DNA of 64,000 nucleotides, taken from NCBI RefSeq assembly GCF_018362775.1, contig NZ_JAGYXY010000004.1, positions 44,246 through 108,245 of the forward strand, given 5' to 3'. The position numbers and the translations under genes were made by a program. Below, in pieces: positions 8,092-17,064 of this stretch (position 1 is its first letter; each line of letters begins with the position of its first letter). The notes beneath the pieces are model-generated. The model did not search any database, was not told the DNA's origin, and saw only the letters and a list, made by a program, of their open reading frames with translations. The DNA is from Alistipes montrealensis (GTDB taxonomy: Bacteria > Bacteroidota > Bacteroidia > Bacteroidales > Rikenellaceae).

Positions 8092-9549
8092 ATGAAGAGG
8101 AGTTTTTTACTCAATGCATCCTTGCTGACCTTGGTCGTTCTGTCCGCCTTGTTTTCCTGTTCGAAAAGTCCGCAGGTTTCTGAAAAAATCCTGCCGGACA
8201 GTCCGTCGGGGTTCTCTCTTGCCGAGATAAAGCGATCGTTCGAATCGGATTATGCGGCTGTACCGCAGACTCGGGCGGATGGAGAATTCGATGAATCCGA
8301 AATCCTGTCGCCAGGCTGGATAACTCCCTTATGGGATTCCGTTTCGGTTTATTACGACGAACATCTTTTTCAGGCTGGTGTTGTGTTCGAAGCCCGGTAT
8401 GGATACCGTTTGCTGCGCCGGGACGATACTGGTCTGCCGGAACTTTTTCCGATGCCGAGCCGTTTGATTGTGCTGAAAGATTCCGATACCGATGAAACGG
8501 CATCTTATCTGCGCTTCTTTATTCCGGATGCCGGTTGCGGCGAGTCGGATGCCGGGAACGGCTTTTCAGGACTGGTTCTCTATACGATGCTTTCGGGTTG
8601 TCCGGTCAGTGTCGGTAAATTCAGCGGCGGAGTTCTGTCCGAGTCGGCATCGCTTTGGGACGATTCGCGGACTATAGAGGAAAATGTCGATAAAATAATC
8701 GGACTCCTTCCGGATATATGTGTTGCAAGAGTGCGGCCGAGGTCGGTTACGCGGGGGATTGACGGCAACAATCTGATAGAAGACGTGGTAATTGTAGGCC
8801 ATGCGCCGATCAATGTCTTCGACGACTTGATATCAATGGGTCCGGCGATTCCGCCGATTGAGCCTCCTTTTGGTGGTATTGACTTCGGGGGCAACAGCGG
8901 GGGCGGAGGTGGAAATTCCGATTCGGGAGGATCATCCGGTGCTTCTTATCCGAAGAATCCCAAGATAACGATGGATAAGCCGACCGTTAGAGCGGTGCTC
9001 GATTCCTTATACAACGATTGTATGGGGCAGTTGTTGATCAATGCCATCGGGAAATCGGTTACGATAACGTCCGGATATTTTGGCGGGTCTAGTGTAAGGC
9101 CGGTCGTCTATGATCTTCCTACCGGGCCGTTGATTACCGGTTATAACGTAGAGATAGGCTTCAGATGCGATCCCCTGTCGGTTATGGAAGAACTGATGCA
9201 TGTTTATCAATACCAGCGGCTGGGCATCGTTGACTTCCAGGACGCAAAGATGAACAACGAGGTCGAAGCCAAACTTGCGTGGTATATGTATAGGGAGAGA
9301 ACCGGCAGTAAAATAAGTATTGGAAATGCACTTGGCGGAAATAAGGGGATATTCTACTTTGATCGTATGAATGATTTTGTACTCAATAACGATCTGGAGA
9401 ATCCTGCGTTCGCTGAAATCTACGAAAATGTCGTCGGGGTGTTGCGGACTGTCGGAGCGTATAGGAATGAAGACCGTTATCCATTCGATCCGGGTAAAAT
9501 GAATGTGGAAAACTTATTGGAATTGTTGAAAGATTGTATAAATAAATAG
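8092..9549 (+). CDS. Hypothetical lipoprotein with degenerate zincin-like motif
   Basis: About 485 residues from the ATG at 8092. A signal peptide ends in LSALFSCS, a lipobox, so it is a predicted lipoprotein. A Gly/Ser-rich linker (about 263-285, GGNSGGGGGNSDSGG) separates the N-terminal half from a C-terminal domain containing EELMHVYQYQRLG (366 onward) and NNEVEAKLAWY (388 onward). This looks like the HExxH...E layout of gluzincin peptidases, but the first His is replaced by Glu366, so catalysis is doubtful. I do not recognise a named family. It is followed one base later by a second secreted protein gene. Both genes are visibly AT-richer than their neighbours, which suggests acquisition. 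Confidence 0.75.
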   Translation: MKRSFLLNASLLTLVVLSALFSCSKSPQVSEKILPDSPSGFSLAEIKRSFESDYAAVPQTRADGEFDESEILSPGWITPLWDSVSVYYDEHLFQAGVVFEARYGYRLLRRDDTGLPELFPMPSRLIVLKDSDTDETASYLRFFIPDAGCGESDAGNGFSGLVLYTMLSGCPVSVGKFSGGVLSESASLWDDSRTIEENVDKIIGLLPDICVARVRPRSVTRGIDGNNLIEDVVIVGHAPINVFDDLISMGPAIPPIEPPFGGIDFGGNSGGGGGNSDSGGSSGASYPKNPKITMDKPTVRAVLDSLYNDCMGQLLINAIGKSVTITSGYFGGSSVRPVVYDLPTGPLITGYNVEIGFRCDPLSVMEELMHVYQYQRLGIVDFQDAKMNNEVEAKLAWYMYRERTGSKISIGNALGGNKGIFYFDRMNDFVLNNDLENPAFAEIYENVVGVLRTVGAYRNEDRYPFDPGKMNVENLLELLKDCINK

Positions 9550-9550
9550 G

Positions 9551-10189
9551 ATGATGAAAAATTATATCTTGTTGTTGGCATTGACCTTTGCGACCGGAGC
9601 TTATTGCCAAAACCCGTATCAGGGCGTTACGGTAGTCTCTGCGGATGGAATTACCTTTGAGGTTGACTTTCGTTGGAATGGTTTTCTTCTGTCAAATACG
9701 GCCAATATTTATGCAGGTGAAGCAAACTGGCGCTATAAAGATGGTCGAGAACTGGAGACGGAAGACGAATATGCGGTTATAGACGGTAGCATGAAGCCTG
9801 GCGTTGAAAACCTGGCGCTCCGTAAGTCTCTTCCGGATTCGGTTATTCTCTCGCTACGTTCCTATAAATATAGCCCTATGACAATTTTTTACGTAATTGG
9901 TCCGGATGGCGATACGTTGGAGGTTTCATTTATCATGAATGCTGTTCCGGAGTTGCTGTCCCTGCCTCCGGAAACCTTTGCGCTGTTGGAGCATAATCTG
10001 AAAAAATATGTGAAATGGGAGGTTAACAAGTACGGTCAACAACTTGAATTTATGCAAACCTCAAGTTTTGTACATTTTCAAAAAGTTCCGCTCAACAGTG
10101 AGGTTCCCCCGAGAAATCCGAATATTGGCGGGGGCCTTGACAGTAACTTTGATACGGATCTTGGCGGGGATTATGAGGGCGTGAGGTGA
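9551..10189 (+). CDS. Hypothetical secreted protein
   Basis: 212 residues with a signal peptide (YILLLALTFATGAYCQ). The mature part is beta-rich, with an acidic and Asn/Gly-rich tail (RNPNIGGGLDSNFDTDLGG). No catalytic motif was seen and the family was not recognised. The ATG lies one base after the stop of the preceding lipoprotein gene, so the two are almost certainly co-translated and probably work together at the cell surface. Base composition is similarly AT-rich. Confidence 0.7.
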   Translation: MMKNYILLLALTFATGAYCQNPYQGVTVVSADGITFEVDFRWNGFLLSNTANIYAGEANWRYKDGRELETEDEYAVIDGSMKPGVENLALRKSLPDSVILSLRSYKYSPMTIFYVIGPDGDTLEVSFIMNAVPELLSLPPETFALLEHNLKKYVKWEVNKYGQQLEFMQTSSFVHFQKVPLNSEVPPRNPNIGGGLDSNFDTDLGGDYEGVR

Positions 10190-10223
10190 TTGTATCCCAA
10201 GAAACGACTCTGTTTGAGAAAAC

Positions 10224-10252
10224 AGAACCGGAATCTGTCAGATTCCGGTTCT
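10224..10252. terminator. Terminator between the secreted pair and birA
   Basis: Inverted repeat AGAACCGGAATCT/AGATTCCGGTTCT with a 3-base loop between two convergent genes. The flanking A-rich and T-containing ends allow action in both directions. Confidence 0.75.
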
Positions 10253-10256
10253 TTGC

Positions 10257-10985
10257 CTATTGCGTTTTTTCGATCACGAACTCGATCTCCTTGAACAGGT
10301 ATTCGCGGAGCGAGCCGTCGGCGTGCCGCAAGAGGAGTTCGCCCGTGGGGCGTACCCCTTCGATGGCAGCCTCGGTCGGCGTGCCGTCGGGGTAGCGGTA
10401 GGTGTGGCGTTCGCCCAGCCGGTACATCCGTTCGCGGTAGTCGCGCTGGAGGGTTTCCCGCTCGCCCCGCTCGAGTTGCGCATAGCGGGTTCCGATGTGT
10501 TTCCCGAAGGCTTCGAGCACCTCGCTGCGGTCGAACGTGCGGCCTGCAGCCACGGCCATCGAAACGGGGTTGGGAAGCGCCGGGTCGAACTCCGTCTGGT
10601 TGACGTTGATGCCGATGCCGACGATCGTACGCATGAGCATCGAGCCGGAATAGCTGTGTTCGATCAGGATGCCGACGAGTTTCCGATCCCCGGCGTAGAT
10701 GTCGTTGGTCCACTTGATGCGCGTCGCGATGCCGAATTGGGCGAACGTGTCCGTCAGGGCGAGGGCCACGGCTTCATTGAGCAGGAACTGCTCGCCGGCG
10801 GGCATGAACGTCGGTTCGAGCACCAGCGAGAAGGTGAGGTTCAGTCCCTCGGCGCTCAGCCACGCATGGCCCCGCTGGCCGCGTCCGGCGGTCTGCCGCT
10901 CGGCCCAGATGATGTCGCCGTGGCGGTATTTCGGCCCGCGCGCGTCGTCGTTGGTCGAAGTTGTTTCCGAAATGCGGTAAAGCAT
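10257..10985 (-). CDS. birA: Biotin--[acetyl-CoA-carboxylase] ligase
   Basis: Activates biotin with ATP and attaches it to carrier-protein lysines. 242 residues, the catalytic-only form: there is no N-terminal helix-turn-helix, so it is not expected to repress biotin genes. Visible motifs are the biotinoyl-AMP loop GRGQRG (about 34-39), KWTNDIY and KLVGIL with the catalytic lysine, followed by a small C-terminal SH3-like domain. It starts 3 bp after dapD and is presumably co-transcribed with it. Confidence 0.92.
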   Translation of the reverse strand: MLYRISETTSTNDDARGPKYRHGDIIWAERQTAGRGQRGHAWLSAEGLNLTFSLVLEPTFMPAGEQFLLNEAVALALTDTFAQFGIATRIKWTNDIYAGDRKLVGILIEHSYSGSMLMRTIVGIGINVNQTEFDPALPNPVSMAVAAGRTFDRSEVLEAFGKHIGTRYAQLERGERETLQRDYRERMYRLGERHTYRYPDGTPTEAAIEGVRPTGELLLRHADGSLREYLFKEIEFVIEKTQ

Positions 10986-10988
10986 GGC

Positions 10989-11816
10989 TTATACCGATAC
11001 GCCGAAATCGCGCAGGGCGTCGTTCAGCGAGGTTTTCTTGTCGGTGGACTCCTTGCGCTGGCCGATGATCAGGGCGCACGTGACGCTGTATTCGCCGGCC
11101 GGGAACTGTTTGCGGTAGCTGCCCGGGACGACCACCGAACGCGGCGGCACATACCCTTTGTAGGTGACGGGTTCGGGGCCTGTTACGTCGATGATGTGCG
11201 TCGAACCGGTGATTACGGTGTTCGAGCCGAGCACCGCCTCGCGGCAGATATGTGCGCCTTCGACCACGATGCAGCGTGAGCCGATAAAACAACTGTCTTC
11301 GATAATTACGGGTGCGGCCTGCACGGGTTCCAGTACGCCGCCGATGCCTACGCCGCCCGAGAGGTGGACGTGCTTGCCGATCTGGGCGCACGAACCTACC
11401 GTGGCCCATGTGTCGACCATCGTGCCGGTGTCGACATAGGCGCCTATGTTCACGTACGAAGGCATCAGGATGGCTCCCGGGGCGATATAAGCGCCGTAGC
11501 GCGCCACGGCGTGGGGCACGACGCGCACGCCCAGTTGTTCGTAGCCGTGCTTGAGTTCCATCTTGTCGTACCACTCCAGTTCGCCCGCCTCCATCTTGCG
11601 CATGGGCTGGATCGGGAAGTAGAGGATCACGGCTTTCTTGACCCACTCGTTGACTTTCCATTCGCTTTTGGCGAGGTCTACGGGTTCTGCGGTGCGGAGT
11701 TCGCCTTTGTCCACCAGTTCGACGACCTGCCGCACGGCCTGCTGCGTGGCGGGGTCCTGGAGCAGCGCGCGGTTGTCCCACGCCTGCTCGATTATCGTTT
11801 TGAGTTCGTTATTCAT
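10989..11816 (-). CDS. dapD: 2,3,4,5-tetrahydropyridine-2,6-dicarboxylate N-succinyltransferase
   Basis: Succinylates tetrahydrodipicolinate in the succinylase branch of diaminopimelate/lysine synthesis. 275 residues, matching the family. The middle part shows hexapeptide-repeat turns of a left-handed beta-helix (for example GAYIAPGAILMPSYVNIGAY and SCAQIGKHVHLSGGVGIGG). It is the first gene of a dapD-birA pair. Aspartate kinase and asd, which act earlier in the same pathway, are encoded nearby on the other strand. Confidence 0.95.
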   Translation of the reverse strand: MNNELKTIIEQAWDNRALLQDPATQQAVRQVVELVDKGELRTAEPVDLAKSEWKVNEWVKKAVILYFPIQPMRKMEAGELEWYDKMELKHGYEQLGVRVVPHAVARYGAYIAPGAILMPSYVNIGAYVDTGTMVDTWATVGSCAQIGKHVHLSGGVGIGGVLEPVQAAPVIIEDSCFIGSRCIVVEGAHICREAVLGSNTVITGSTHIIDVTGPEPVTYKGYVPPRSVVVPGSYRKQFPAGEYSVTCALIIGQRKESTDKKTSLNDALRDFGVSV

Positions 11817-11839
11817 GGTCTGTTGTTGTTTTCGAAAGC

Positions 11840-11876
11840 CAAAGTTACTGAAAATATCGAATTTTTCATAACTTTG
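11840..11876. promoter_or_regulatory. Divergent -7 boxes for dapD (-) and the prolyl oligopeptidase (+)
   Basis: TAACTTTG appears on the minus strand at 11840-11847 and on the plus strand at 11869-11876, 21 bp apart. The -33 boxes are poor, so the assignment rests on the two exact -7 matches and their positions. Confidence 0.5.
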
Positions 11877-11905
11877 CCCCGATCATCACCCAAACGGTTC
11901 AATAT

Positions 11906-14041
11906 ATGAAGTATTTATCCATCAAAACCGCCCTCCTGCTCGGTGCGGCGGCGATAGCGGCGAGTTGCGGCAATATGAAACAGATAAAACACCAGCCTTA
12001 CCCCGTGGCGGAACGCGGCGAGGTGGCGGACAACTATTTCGGTACGGAGGTTCCCGACCCTTATCGTTGGCTCGAAGACGACAATTCCGAGGCCACGACC
12101 GCATGGGTTGCCGCCGAGAATGCCGTGACGCAGGACTATCTTTCGCAAATCCCCTTCCGCGGGGCTATCCGCGAGCGGCTGACCCAATTGTGGAACTATG
12201 CCAAGGAGAGCGCTCCGCGCAAGCACGGCGACTGGTATTATTATACGTATAACGACGGTTTGCAGAACCAGGCGGTGATCTGCCGTACGAAGGAGCCGGG
12301 TGCGCCGGGCGAGGTATTCCTCGATCCCAATACGCTCTCCGACGACGGTACGGTGGCCCTGGCCGCCACGTCGTTTTCGAAAGACGGACGCTATTTCGCC
12401 TATTCGGCGGCCGCCTCGGGCTCGGACTGGGTCGTAATCCGCGTGATCGACACCGAAACCGGATCGCTCGCCGCCGACCGGATCGAGTGGGTGAAGTTCT
12501 CGGGCGCACAGTGGGCTCCCGATTCGAAGGGATTTTATTACAGCGCCTACGACGCTCCCAAATCGGGTGTCTATTCGTCGCAGAACCAGTTCCAGAAGGT
12601 TTATTACCACAAACTGGGGACGCCCCAGTCGGCCGATGTGCTCGTTTACGAGGATCGGGAGCATCCGCTGCGTTACTTCTCGGCATGGCCCTCGGAGGAC
12701 GGCAAATGGCTTTTCGTCGTGGGTTCGGAGGGCACGTCGGGAACCGAAGTGCTTTACAGGAAATTGTCGGAACCGAAATTCCGCACCCTGCTGCCGGGCT
12801 TCGATGCCGATTACATGCCTGTCGACTGCAAGGACGACCAGCTTTACTACGTGACCAACCGCAATGCGTCGAACTATGCGCTGATGAAGGTCGACCTGAA
12901 CCGTCCGGCGGAGATCGTGACGGTGATTCCCGAAAGCGAGACGAACCTGCTCGAAGGCGTCGGAACGGCGGGCGGTTACCTGTTTGCCAGCTACCTGCAG
13001 GATGCGCAGAGCAAGGTTTGCCAGTATGACTACTCCGGCAAGCTGGTCCGCGAAGTGGCGCTTCCGGCCATCGGTTCGGTCGGCGGTTTCGACGGGAAAG
13101 AGAAAGATACGGAACTTTACTATACGCTGGTCAATTATACGGCGCCCGCGACGATCTACAAATACGACATCGCTTCGGGCGAAACGTCGCTTTACAAGGC
13201 TCCGGAGGTGAATTTCGACCCTGCGCTGTTCGTAACCGAGCAGGTATTCTACACCTCGAAGGACGGTACGAAGGTCCCGATGTTCGTTACTCATCGCAAG
13301 GACATGAAGCGCAACGGCAAGAATCCCTGCCTGCTCTATGCCTACGGCGGTTTCCAGATCAACCAGACCCCGACGTTCAAACCCTCGGAGCTGATGTTCG
13401 TCGAGCAGGGCGGCATCTACTGTGTGGCCAACCTGCGCGGTGGTTCGGAGTACGGCGAAGCGTGGCACAAGGCCGGCATGCTCGAAAACAAACAGAATGT
13501 CTTCGACGATTTCATCGCTGCCGCCGAGTACCTCGTGGCTGAAAAATACACGTCGTCGTCGAAACTGGCTATCCATGGCGGTTCGAACGGCGGCCTGCTG
13601 GTCGGTGCCTGCGAGGTGCAGCGCCCGGACCTCTACGCCGTCTGCTTCCCGGCGGTAGGTGTGCTGGATATGCTCCGCTACCACAAGTTCACCATCGGCT
13701 GGGGCTGGGCTGTGGAGTACGGCTCGTCGGACAACGAAGAGCAGTTTGCCTATATTTACAAGTATTCGCCCCTGCATAATATCAGGGAGGGTGTGAGCTA
13801 TCCCGCGACGCTGGTGATGACTGCCGACCACGACGACCGCGTCGTTCCGGCCCACTCGTTCAAGTTCGCAGCCACGATGCAGCATGCCCAGGCGGGCGAC
13901 GCTCCGGTGCTTATCCGCATCGACTCGAAAGCGGGGCACGGTGCAGGCAAACCCACTTCGAAACGCATCGACGAGGCGGCCGACATGTACGCATTCCTGT
14001 TCCAGAACATCGGTGTGCCGTACAAAGAGGTGAAAAAGTAG
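11906..14041 (+). CDS. Prolyl oligopeptidase family serine peptidase (S9A), lipoprotein
   Basis: 711 residues. A lipoprotein signal (AIAASC) is followed by the S9A N-terminal sequence (PDPYRWLEDDNSEATTAWV), a seven-bladed propeller region and a C-terminal alpha/beta-hydrolase domain. The catalytic Ser is in HGGSNGG (Ser560), the Asp in TADHDDRVVP (about 641-644) and the His in KAGHGAG (His678). Such enzymes cleave after proline in short peptides; the lipid anchor places it in the periplasm or at the surface. It has its own promoter region and is followed by an intergenic repeat. Confidence 0.93.
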   Translation: MKYLSIKTALLLGAAAIAASCGNMKQIKHQPYPVAERGEVADNYFGTEVPDPYRWLEDDNSEATTAWVAAENAVTQDYLSQIPFRGAIRERLTQLWNYAKESAPRKHGDWYYYTYNDGLQNQAVICRTKEPGAPGEVFLDPNTLSDDGTVALAATSFSKDGRYFAYSAAASGSDWVVIRVIDTETGSLAADRIEWVKFSGAQWAPDSKGFYYSAYDAPKSGVYSSQNQFQKVYYHKLGTPQSADVLVYEDREHPLRYFSAWPSEDGKWLFVVGSEGTSGTEVLYRKLSEPKFRTLLPGFDADYMPVDCKDDQLYYVTNRNASNYALMKVDLNRPAEIVTVIPESETNLLEGVGTAGGYLFASYLQDAQSKVCQYDYSGKLVREVALPAIGSVGGFDGKEKDTELYYTLVNYTAPATIYKYDIASGETSLYKAPEVNFDPALFVTEQVFYTSKDGTKVPMFVTHRKDMKRNGKNPCLLYAYGGFQINQTPTFKPSELMFVEQGGIYCVANLRGGSEYGEAWHKAGMLENKQNVFDDFIAAAEYLVAEKYTSSSKLAIHGGSNGGLLVGACEVQRPDLYAVCFPAVGVLDMLRYHKFTIGWGWAVEYGSSDNEEQFAYIYKYSPLHNIREGVSYPATLVMTADHDDRVVPAHSFKFAATMQHAQAGDAPVLIRIDSKAGHGAGKPTSKRIDEAADMYAFLFQNIGVPYKEVKK

Positions 14042-14076
14042 AACTATTCCGGGCGAAGTCCCGGTCGCGCTGCGAC

Positions 14077-14139
14077 AAGCCCCTCCCGAGGGAAGGGCTT
14101 GGGGTGGGGTAGATTTGTAAACGCGGCGTTCCGCCGCGG
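14077..14139 (+). repeat. Intergenic repeat, full copy
   Basis: CCCCTCCC-GAGGGAAGGG hairpin, a GGGGTGGGGT tract, then AGATTTGTAAACGCGGC and a second small hairpin (GCGGCGTTCCGCCGC). It aligns with the inverted copy at 7372-7430 and, in its second half, with 3865-3903. It lies between the peptidase gene and the aspartate kinase gene. Confidence 0.65.
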
Positions 14140-14204
14140 GAGTCCGGCGGTCGGTTGCCCCTGGACGGGTAAAGAAGCTACGTTAGGTTAAAAAGAGAGA
14201 TAAC

Positions 14205-15461
14205 ATGAAAGTTTACAAATTCGGAGGCGCGTCGGTGCGGAATGCCGACGGCGTAAGGAATCTGCGCAAGATCATCGACGACGAGCAGAATCTGTTCATC
14301 ATCGTTTCGGCGATGGGCAAGACGACCAATGCCCTGGAAAAGGTGTTCGAAGGGCTTCAGAAAGGCGATAAACAGCTCTCCATGGAGCACGTCGAATCCC
14401 TGCGCAAGTACCATGCGGAGATCGTCGACGATTTGTGGCACGAGCCCAAACGGCTGCCGACGGTCGACACACTGTTCGACGAACTGGAGACGGTCGCGAC
14501 TCAGACCGTCTACAAATCCGCCGATGCGGAGTTGTGGTACGATACGATCGTAGCCTTCGGAGAGTTGGTGTCGACGACGATCATCTCCGAATACCTGAAC
14601 TACGCCGGGGTGTCGAACCACTGGATCGACATGCGCCGCTGTTTCCTCACCGAGCAGCGCCACAAGGATGCGGGCGTCGACATCGAAGCCTCGACGGCGC
14701 TGCTGAAAAATGCGCTGGGCAGCTGTGTCGAAAATATCTTCATCGGACAGGGATTCATCGGCGGTGCGCCCGACGGCACGACCACGACCCTCGGCCGCGA
14801 AGGATCGGACTACTCGGCGGCCGTGGTGGCCAACATCCTCGATGCGGAGTCGATGTCCGTGTGGAAGGATGTGGACGGCGTGATGAACGCCGACCCGAAG
14901 GCGTTTCCCGACGCCGTGCAGATCGCCGAACTGAACTACCTCGATACCATCGAACTGGCTTACAGCGGTGCGCAGATCATCCACCCCAAGACGATCAAAC
15001 CGCTCCAGAACAAGAATATCCCGCTCTACGTGCGTCCCTTCGGCGACAAGCGCAAGCCCGGTACGGTGATCCGCGGCATGTCGGCCCCGGTCGACGTACC
15101 CATCCTGATCCTCAAGAAAGACCAGGTGCTGCTGACGATCCGTTCGCGTGACTTCTCGTTCGTACTGGAGGAGAAATTCGCCACGATCTTCTCGCTGCTG
15201 GAGCGTTTCCGCATCAAGGCCAACCTGATCCACAATTCGGCCGTGAACCTGAGCCTGTGCGTCGATAATTCGTGGCATATCGACGAGGCGATCGAGGCGT
15301 TGCGCGAAGCGGGCTTCGACGTGATGAAGGCCGAGAACATGGAACTGCTCACGGTGCGCGGCTATACCGACGAACTGTGGCGCAAATACGCCCGCGGTCC
15401 GCAGGTTTTTGTCCGGCAGGCTACGCAGTCGACCGTACGTGTGGTGCGCAAGCGCGAGTAA
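14205..15461 (+). CDS. Aspartate kinase (monofunctional)
   Basis: Phosphorylates aspartate, the first step toward lysine/diaminopimelate, threonine and methionine. 418 residues. The nucleotide-binding N-terminus is KVYKFGGASV; GREGSDYSAA and VDGVMNADPK are standard kinase motifs. The C-terminal third carries a pair of ACT-type regulatory repeats (about 300-410), so feedback control by an amino acid is expected. There is no fused homoserine dehydrogenase. A strong hairpin follows the gene. Confidence 0.93.
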   Translation: MKVYKFGGASVRNADGVRNLRKIIDDEQNLFIIVSAMGKTTNALEKVFEGLQKGDKQLSMEHVESLRKYHAEIVDDLWHEPKRLPTVDTLFDELETVATQTVYKSADAELWYDTIVAFGELVSTTIISEYLNYAGVSNHWIDMRRCFLTEQRHKDAGVDIEASTALLKNALGSCVENIFIGQGFIGGAPDGTTTTLGREGSDYSAAVVANILDAESMSVWKDVDGVMNADPKAFPDAVQIAELNYLDTIELAYSGAQIIHPKTIKPLQNKNIPLYVRPFGDKRKPGTVIRGMSAPVDVPILILKKDQVLLTIRSRDFSFVLEEKFATIFSLLERFRIKANLIHNSAVNLSLCVDNSWHIDEAIEALREAGFDVMKAENMELLTVRGYTDELWRKYARGPQVFVRQATQSTVRVVRKRE

Positions 15462-15479
15462 ACGCTCTGCCGGAAACCG

Positions 15480-15515
15480 AAAACGGCGGCCTCCTGCAAG
15501 GAGACTGCCGTTTTT
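15480..15515. terminator. Terminator after aspartate kinase
   Basis: Imperfect stem ACGGC..CCTCCT / AGGAG..GCCGT with a run of A before and T after. It lies between two convergent genes and can work both ways. Confidence 0.8.
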
Positions 15516-15533
15516 CGTACCCGGACGCGGCGG

Positions 15534-16631
15534 TTACTGTTGTCCCGAGCGCAGCTTGTGGAGAATGCCGATCATCGATGTGTCCTTGATTTCGCCGCTG
15601 CGTTTCATGTTCCAGATCGTGCGGGCGATGTAACGCTCGATGTCGCGCTGCAGGCGTTTGTAAAGCGGGCATCTGGTATAGTTCTCGTTGTCGAGCAGCA
15701 CGTCGCGGATCGAGCGCAGCGAGTTGGTGTAGTTCGACATTTCGTTCTTGAGCGCTACGCCCTGTTTCTTCGAGGCGGTGATCTTGGCGATCGACATGGC
15801 CCGCAGTTTTTCGCACACGGTGTTGAGCATGATCAGCACCACGTTGTCCATCAGCGTATGGCCGTGCATGAACAGGTAGGCGTTTTCGGGTGTCAGTCCG
15901 CGTTCTTTGAGTTGCTCTTCGAACTCCTTCATCGGTTCGGTCATCCGCGGATTGCGCTGGCGGAGCAGGTTTTCGCGTTTCGAGACGTTGCGCCTGAGCC
16001 ACTCGATCGTCTTGGCCCCGTTGTCTTCGATGTCGAGGTAGCCGATGCGCACCGACTGCTTGAAGTCGATCAGCGGAAAGACGTTCTCCGAGGCCAGTTG
16101 CGCCGAGTAGGCGTACCAGAGGAACAGCGGATAAATCGTGCACGAATATGCGTGCATGAACTTCACGAAATCGAAGATGCGCGTGTCGTTCTTGGTGGCC
16201 TTGACGCAGACGTTGTGCAGCGAAGGGGCGTAGCAGAGGTAGTTTTCGGTGGCGTAGGCGTAGGTGTGGAACATGAAGCGGGCCCCTGCGACCTCCTTCG
16301 ACTGGGGCGTGCGTCCGGCGAAGAGGTAGTCGAAGTCCGAGTCGACGCAGAGGATCATCTCCTCCGACGAACGGGGGATCATTCCCATGAGCACCTTCTT
16401 GCCTTTGGGCAGGTCGCCGCGGTCGGGAACCGAGATTTCGAAATGCAGGTAGGGATTCTGGAAGTGGTCGAAGATACCGCGCCAGAAGGCTACGTCTTCG
16501 TAACCTTCGACATAGACCTTCACCAGGCGCTGGTCGGGGTTTGCCGGCAGCGGTTTGGGCAGCTCGTCGAGCGTCATCGGACGCGTGAAGGGGTTGAGCT
16601 TGCGCAGTTTTTCGCGGAACTTCTTAGCCAT
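15534..16631 (-). CDS. DUF4435 domain-containing protein
   Basis: 365 residues without signal peptide or membrane segments. The segment VKVYVEGYEDVAFWRGIF (about 37-54) followed by a VDSDFDYL motif (about 96-103) and ATENYLCYAP matches the TOPRIM-like layout described for DUF4435: a conserved Glu, then DxD. Such domains are thought to be metal-dependent nucleases or nucleotide-binding modules, sometimes next to ABC ATPases. No ATPase partner lies nearby, and the gene faces a divergent translation-factor gene. The function is unknown; cytoplasmic location is inferred. Confidence 0.8.
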   Translation of the reverse strand: MAKKFREKLRKLNPFTRPMTLDELPKPLPANPDQRLVKVYVEGYEDVAFWRGIFDHFQNPYLHFEISVPDRGDLPKGKKVLMGMIPRSSEEMILCVDSDFDYLFAGRTPQSKEVAGARFMFHTYAYATENYLCYAPSLHNVCVKATKNDTRIFDFVKFMHAYSCTIYPLFLWYAYSAQLASENVFPLIDFKQSVRIGYLDIEDNGAKTIEWLRRNVSKRENLLRQRNPRMTEPMKEFEEQLKERGLTPENAYLFMHGHTLMDNVVLIMLNTVCEKLRAMSIAKITASKKQGVALKNEMSNYTNSLRSIRDVLLDNENYTRCPLYKRLQRDIERYIARTIWNMKRSGEIKDTSMIGILHKLRSGQQ

Positions 16632-16638
16632 GCGTCAA

Positions 16639-16664
16639 CAAAGATAAATATTTTACTAATTTTG
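16639..16664. promoter_or_regulatory. Divergent promoter boxes (DUF4435 gene / SUI1 gene)
   Basis: TATCTTTG on the minus strand (16639-16646), with an ATTG 20 bp further upstream, and TAATTTTG on the plus strand (16657-16664). The two -7 boxes are back to back within 26 bp, so the two transcripts compete for the same stretch. Confidence 0.5.
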
Positions 16665-16715
16665 CGCAATATATTACGCCGCTTTCAGCGTTTAATTTCA
16701 ACCATTCGAACAACT

Positions 16716-17063
16716 ATGGCCGACAACGATTGGAAATCGCGGCTCGGGATGGTCTACTCGACCGATCCGGGCTTCAACTACGAAACGGACGAAGAATCCG
16801 AAGCCGAAACCCTGCCGCCCGGGCGGCAGGACCTGCGTGTGTGGCTCGACCGCAAGCAGCGGGCGGGCAAGGTTGTGACCCTCGTCAAGGGTTTCGTGGG
16901 CCGCGATGCCGACCTTCAGGAACTGGCGCGCCTGCTGAAATCCAAATGCGGTGTCGGCGGCTCCGCCAAGGAGGGCGAAATCATCATTCAGGGCGACCAC
17001 CGCGACCGCGTGGTCGAACTGCTCACCCGCAGCGGCTACCGCTGCAAAAAAGCCGGATCGTAA
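16716..17063 (+). CDS. SUI1/eIF1-type translation initiation factor (YciH-like)
   Basis: 115 residues. The C-terminal half is the SUI1 fold (VTLVKGFVGRDADLQELARL, KCGVGGSAKEGEIIIQGDH, VVELLTRSGY), related to eukaryotic eIF1 and bacterial YciH. The acidic N-terminal part is variable in the family. The start is the ATG giving MADNDWKSRLG; the frame is open far upstream but that part is antisense to the DUF4435 gene. The next gene starts 1 bp after its stop, so the two are translationally coupled. Confidence 0.88.
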   Translation: MADNDWKSRLGMVYSTDPGFNYETDEESEAETLPPGRQDLRVWLDRKQRAGKVVTLVKGFVGRDADLQELARLLKSKCGVGGSAKEGEIIIQGDHRDRVVELLTRSGYRCKKAGS

Positions 17064-17064
17064 C

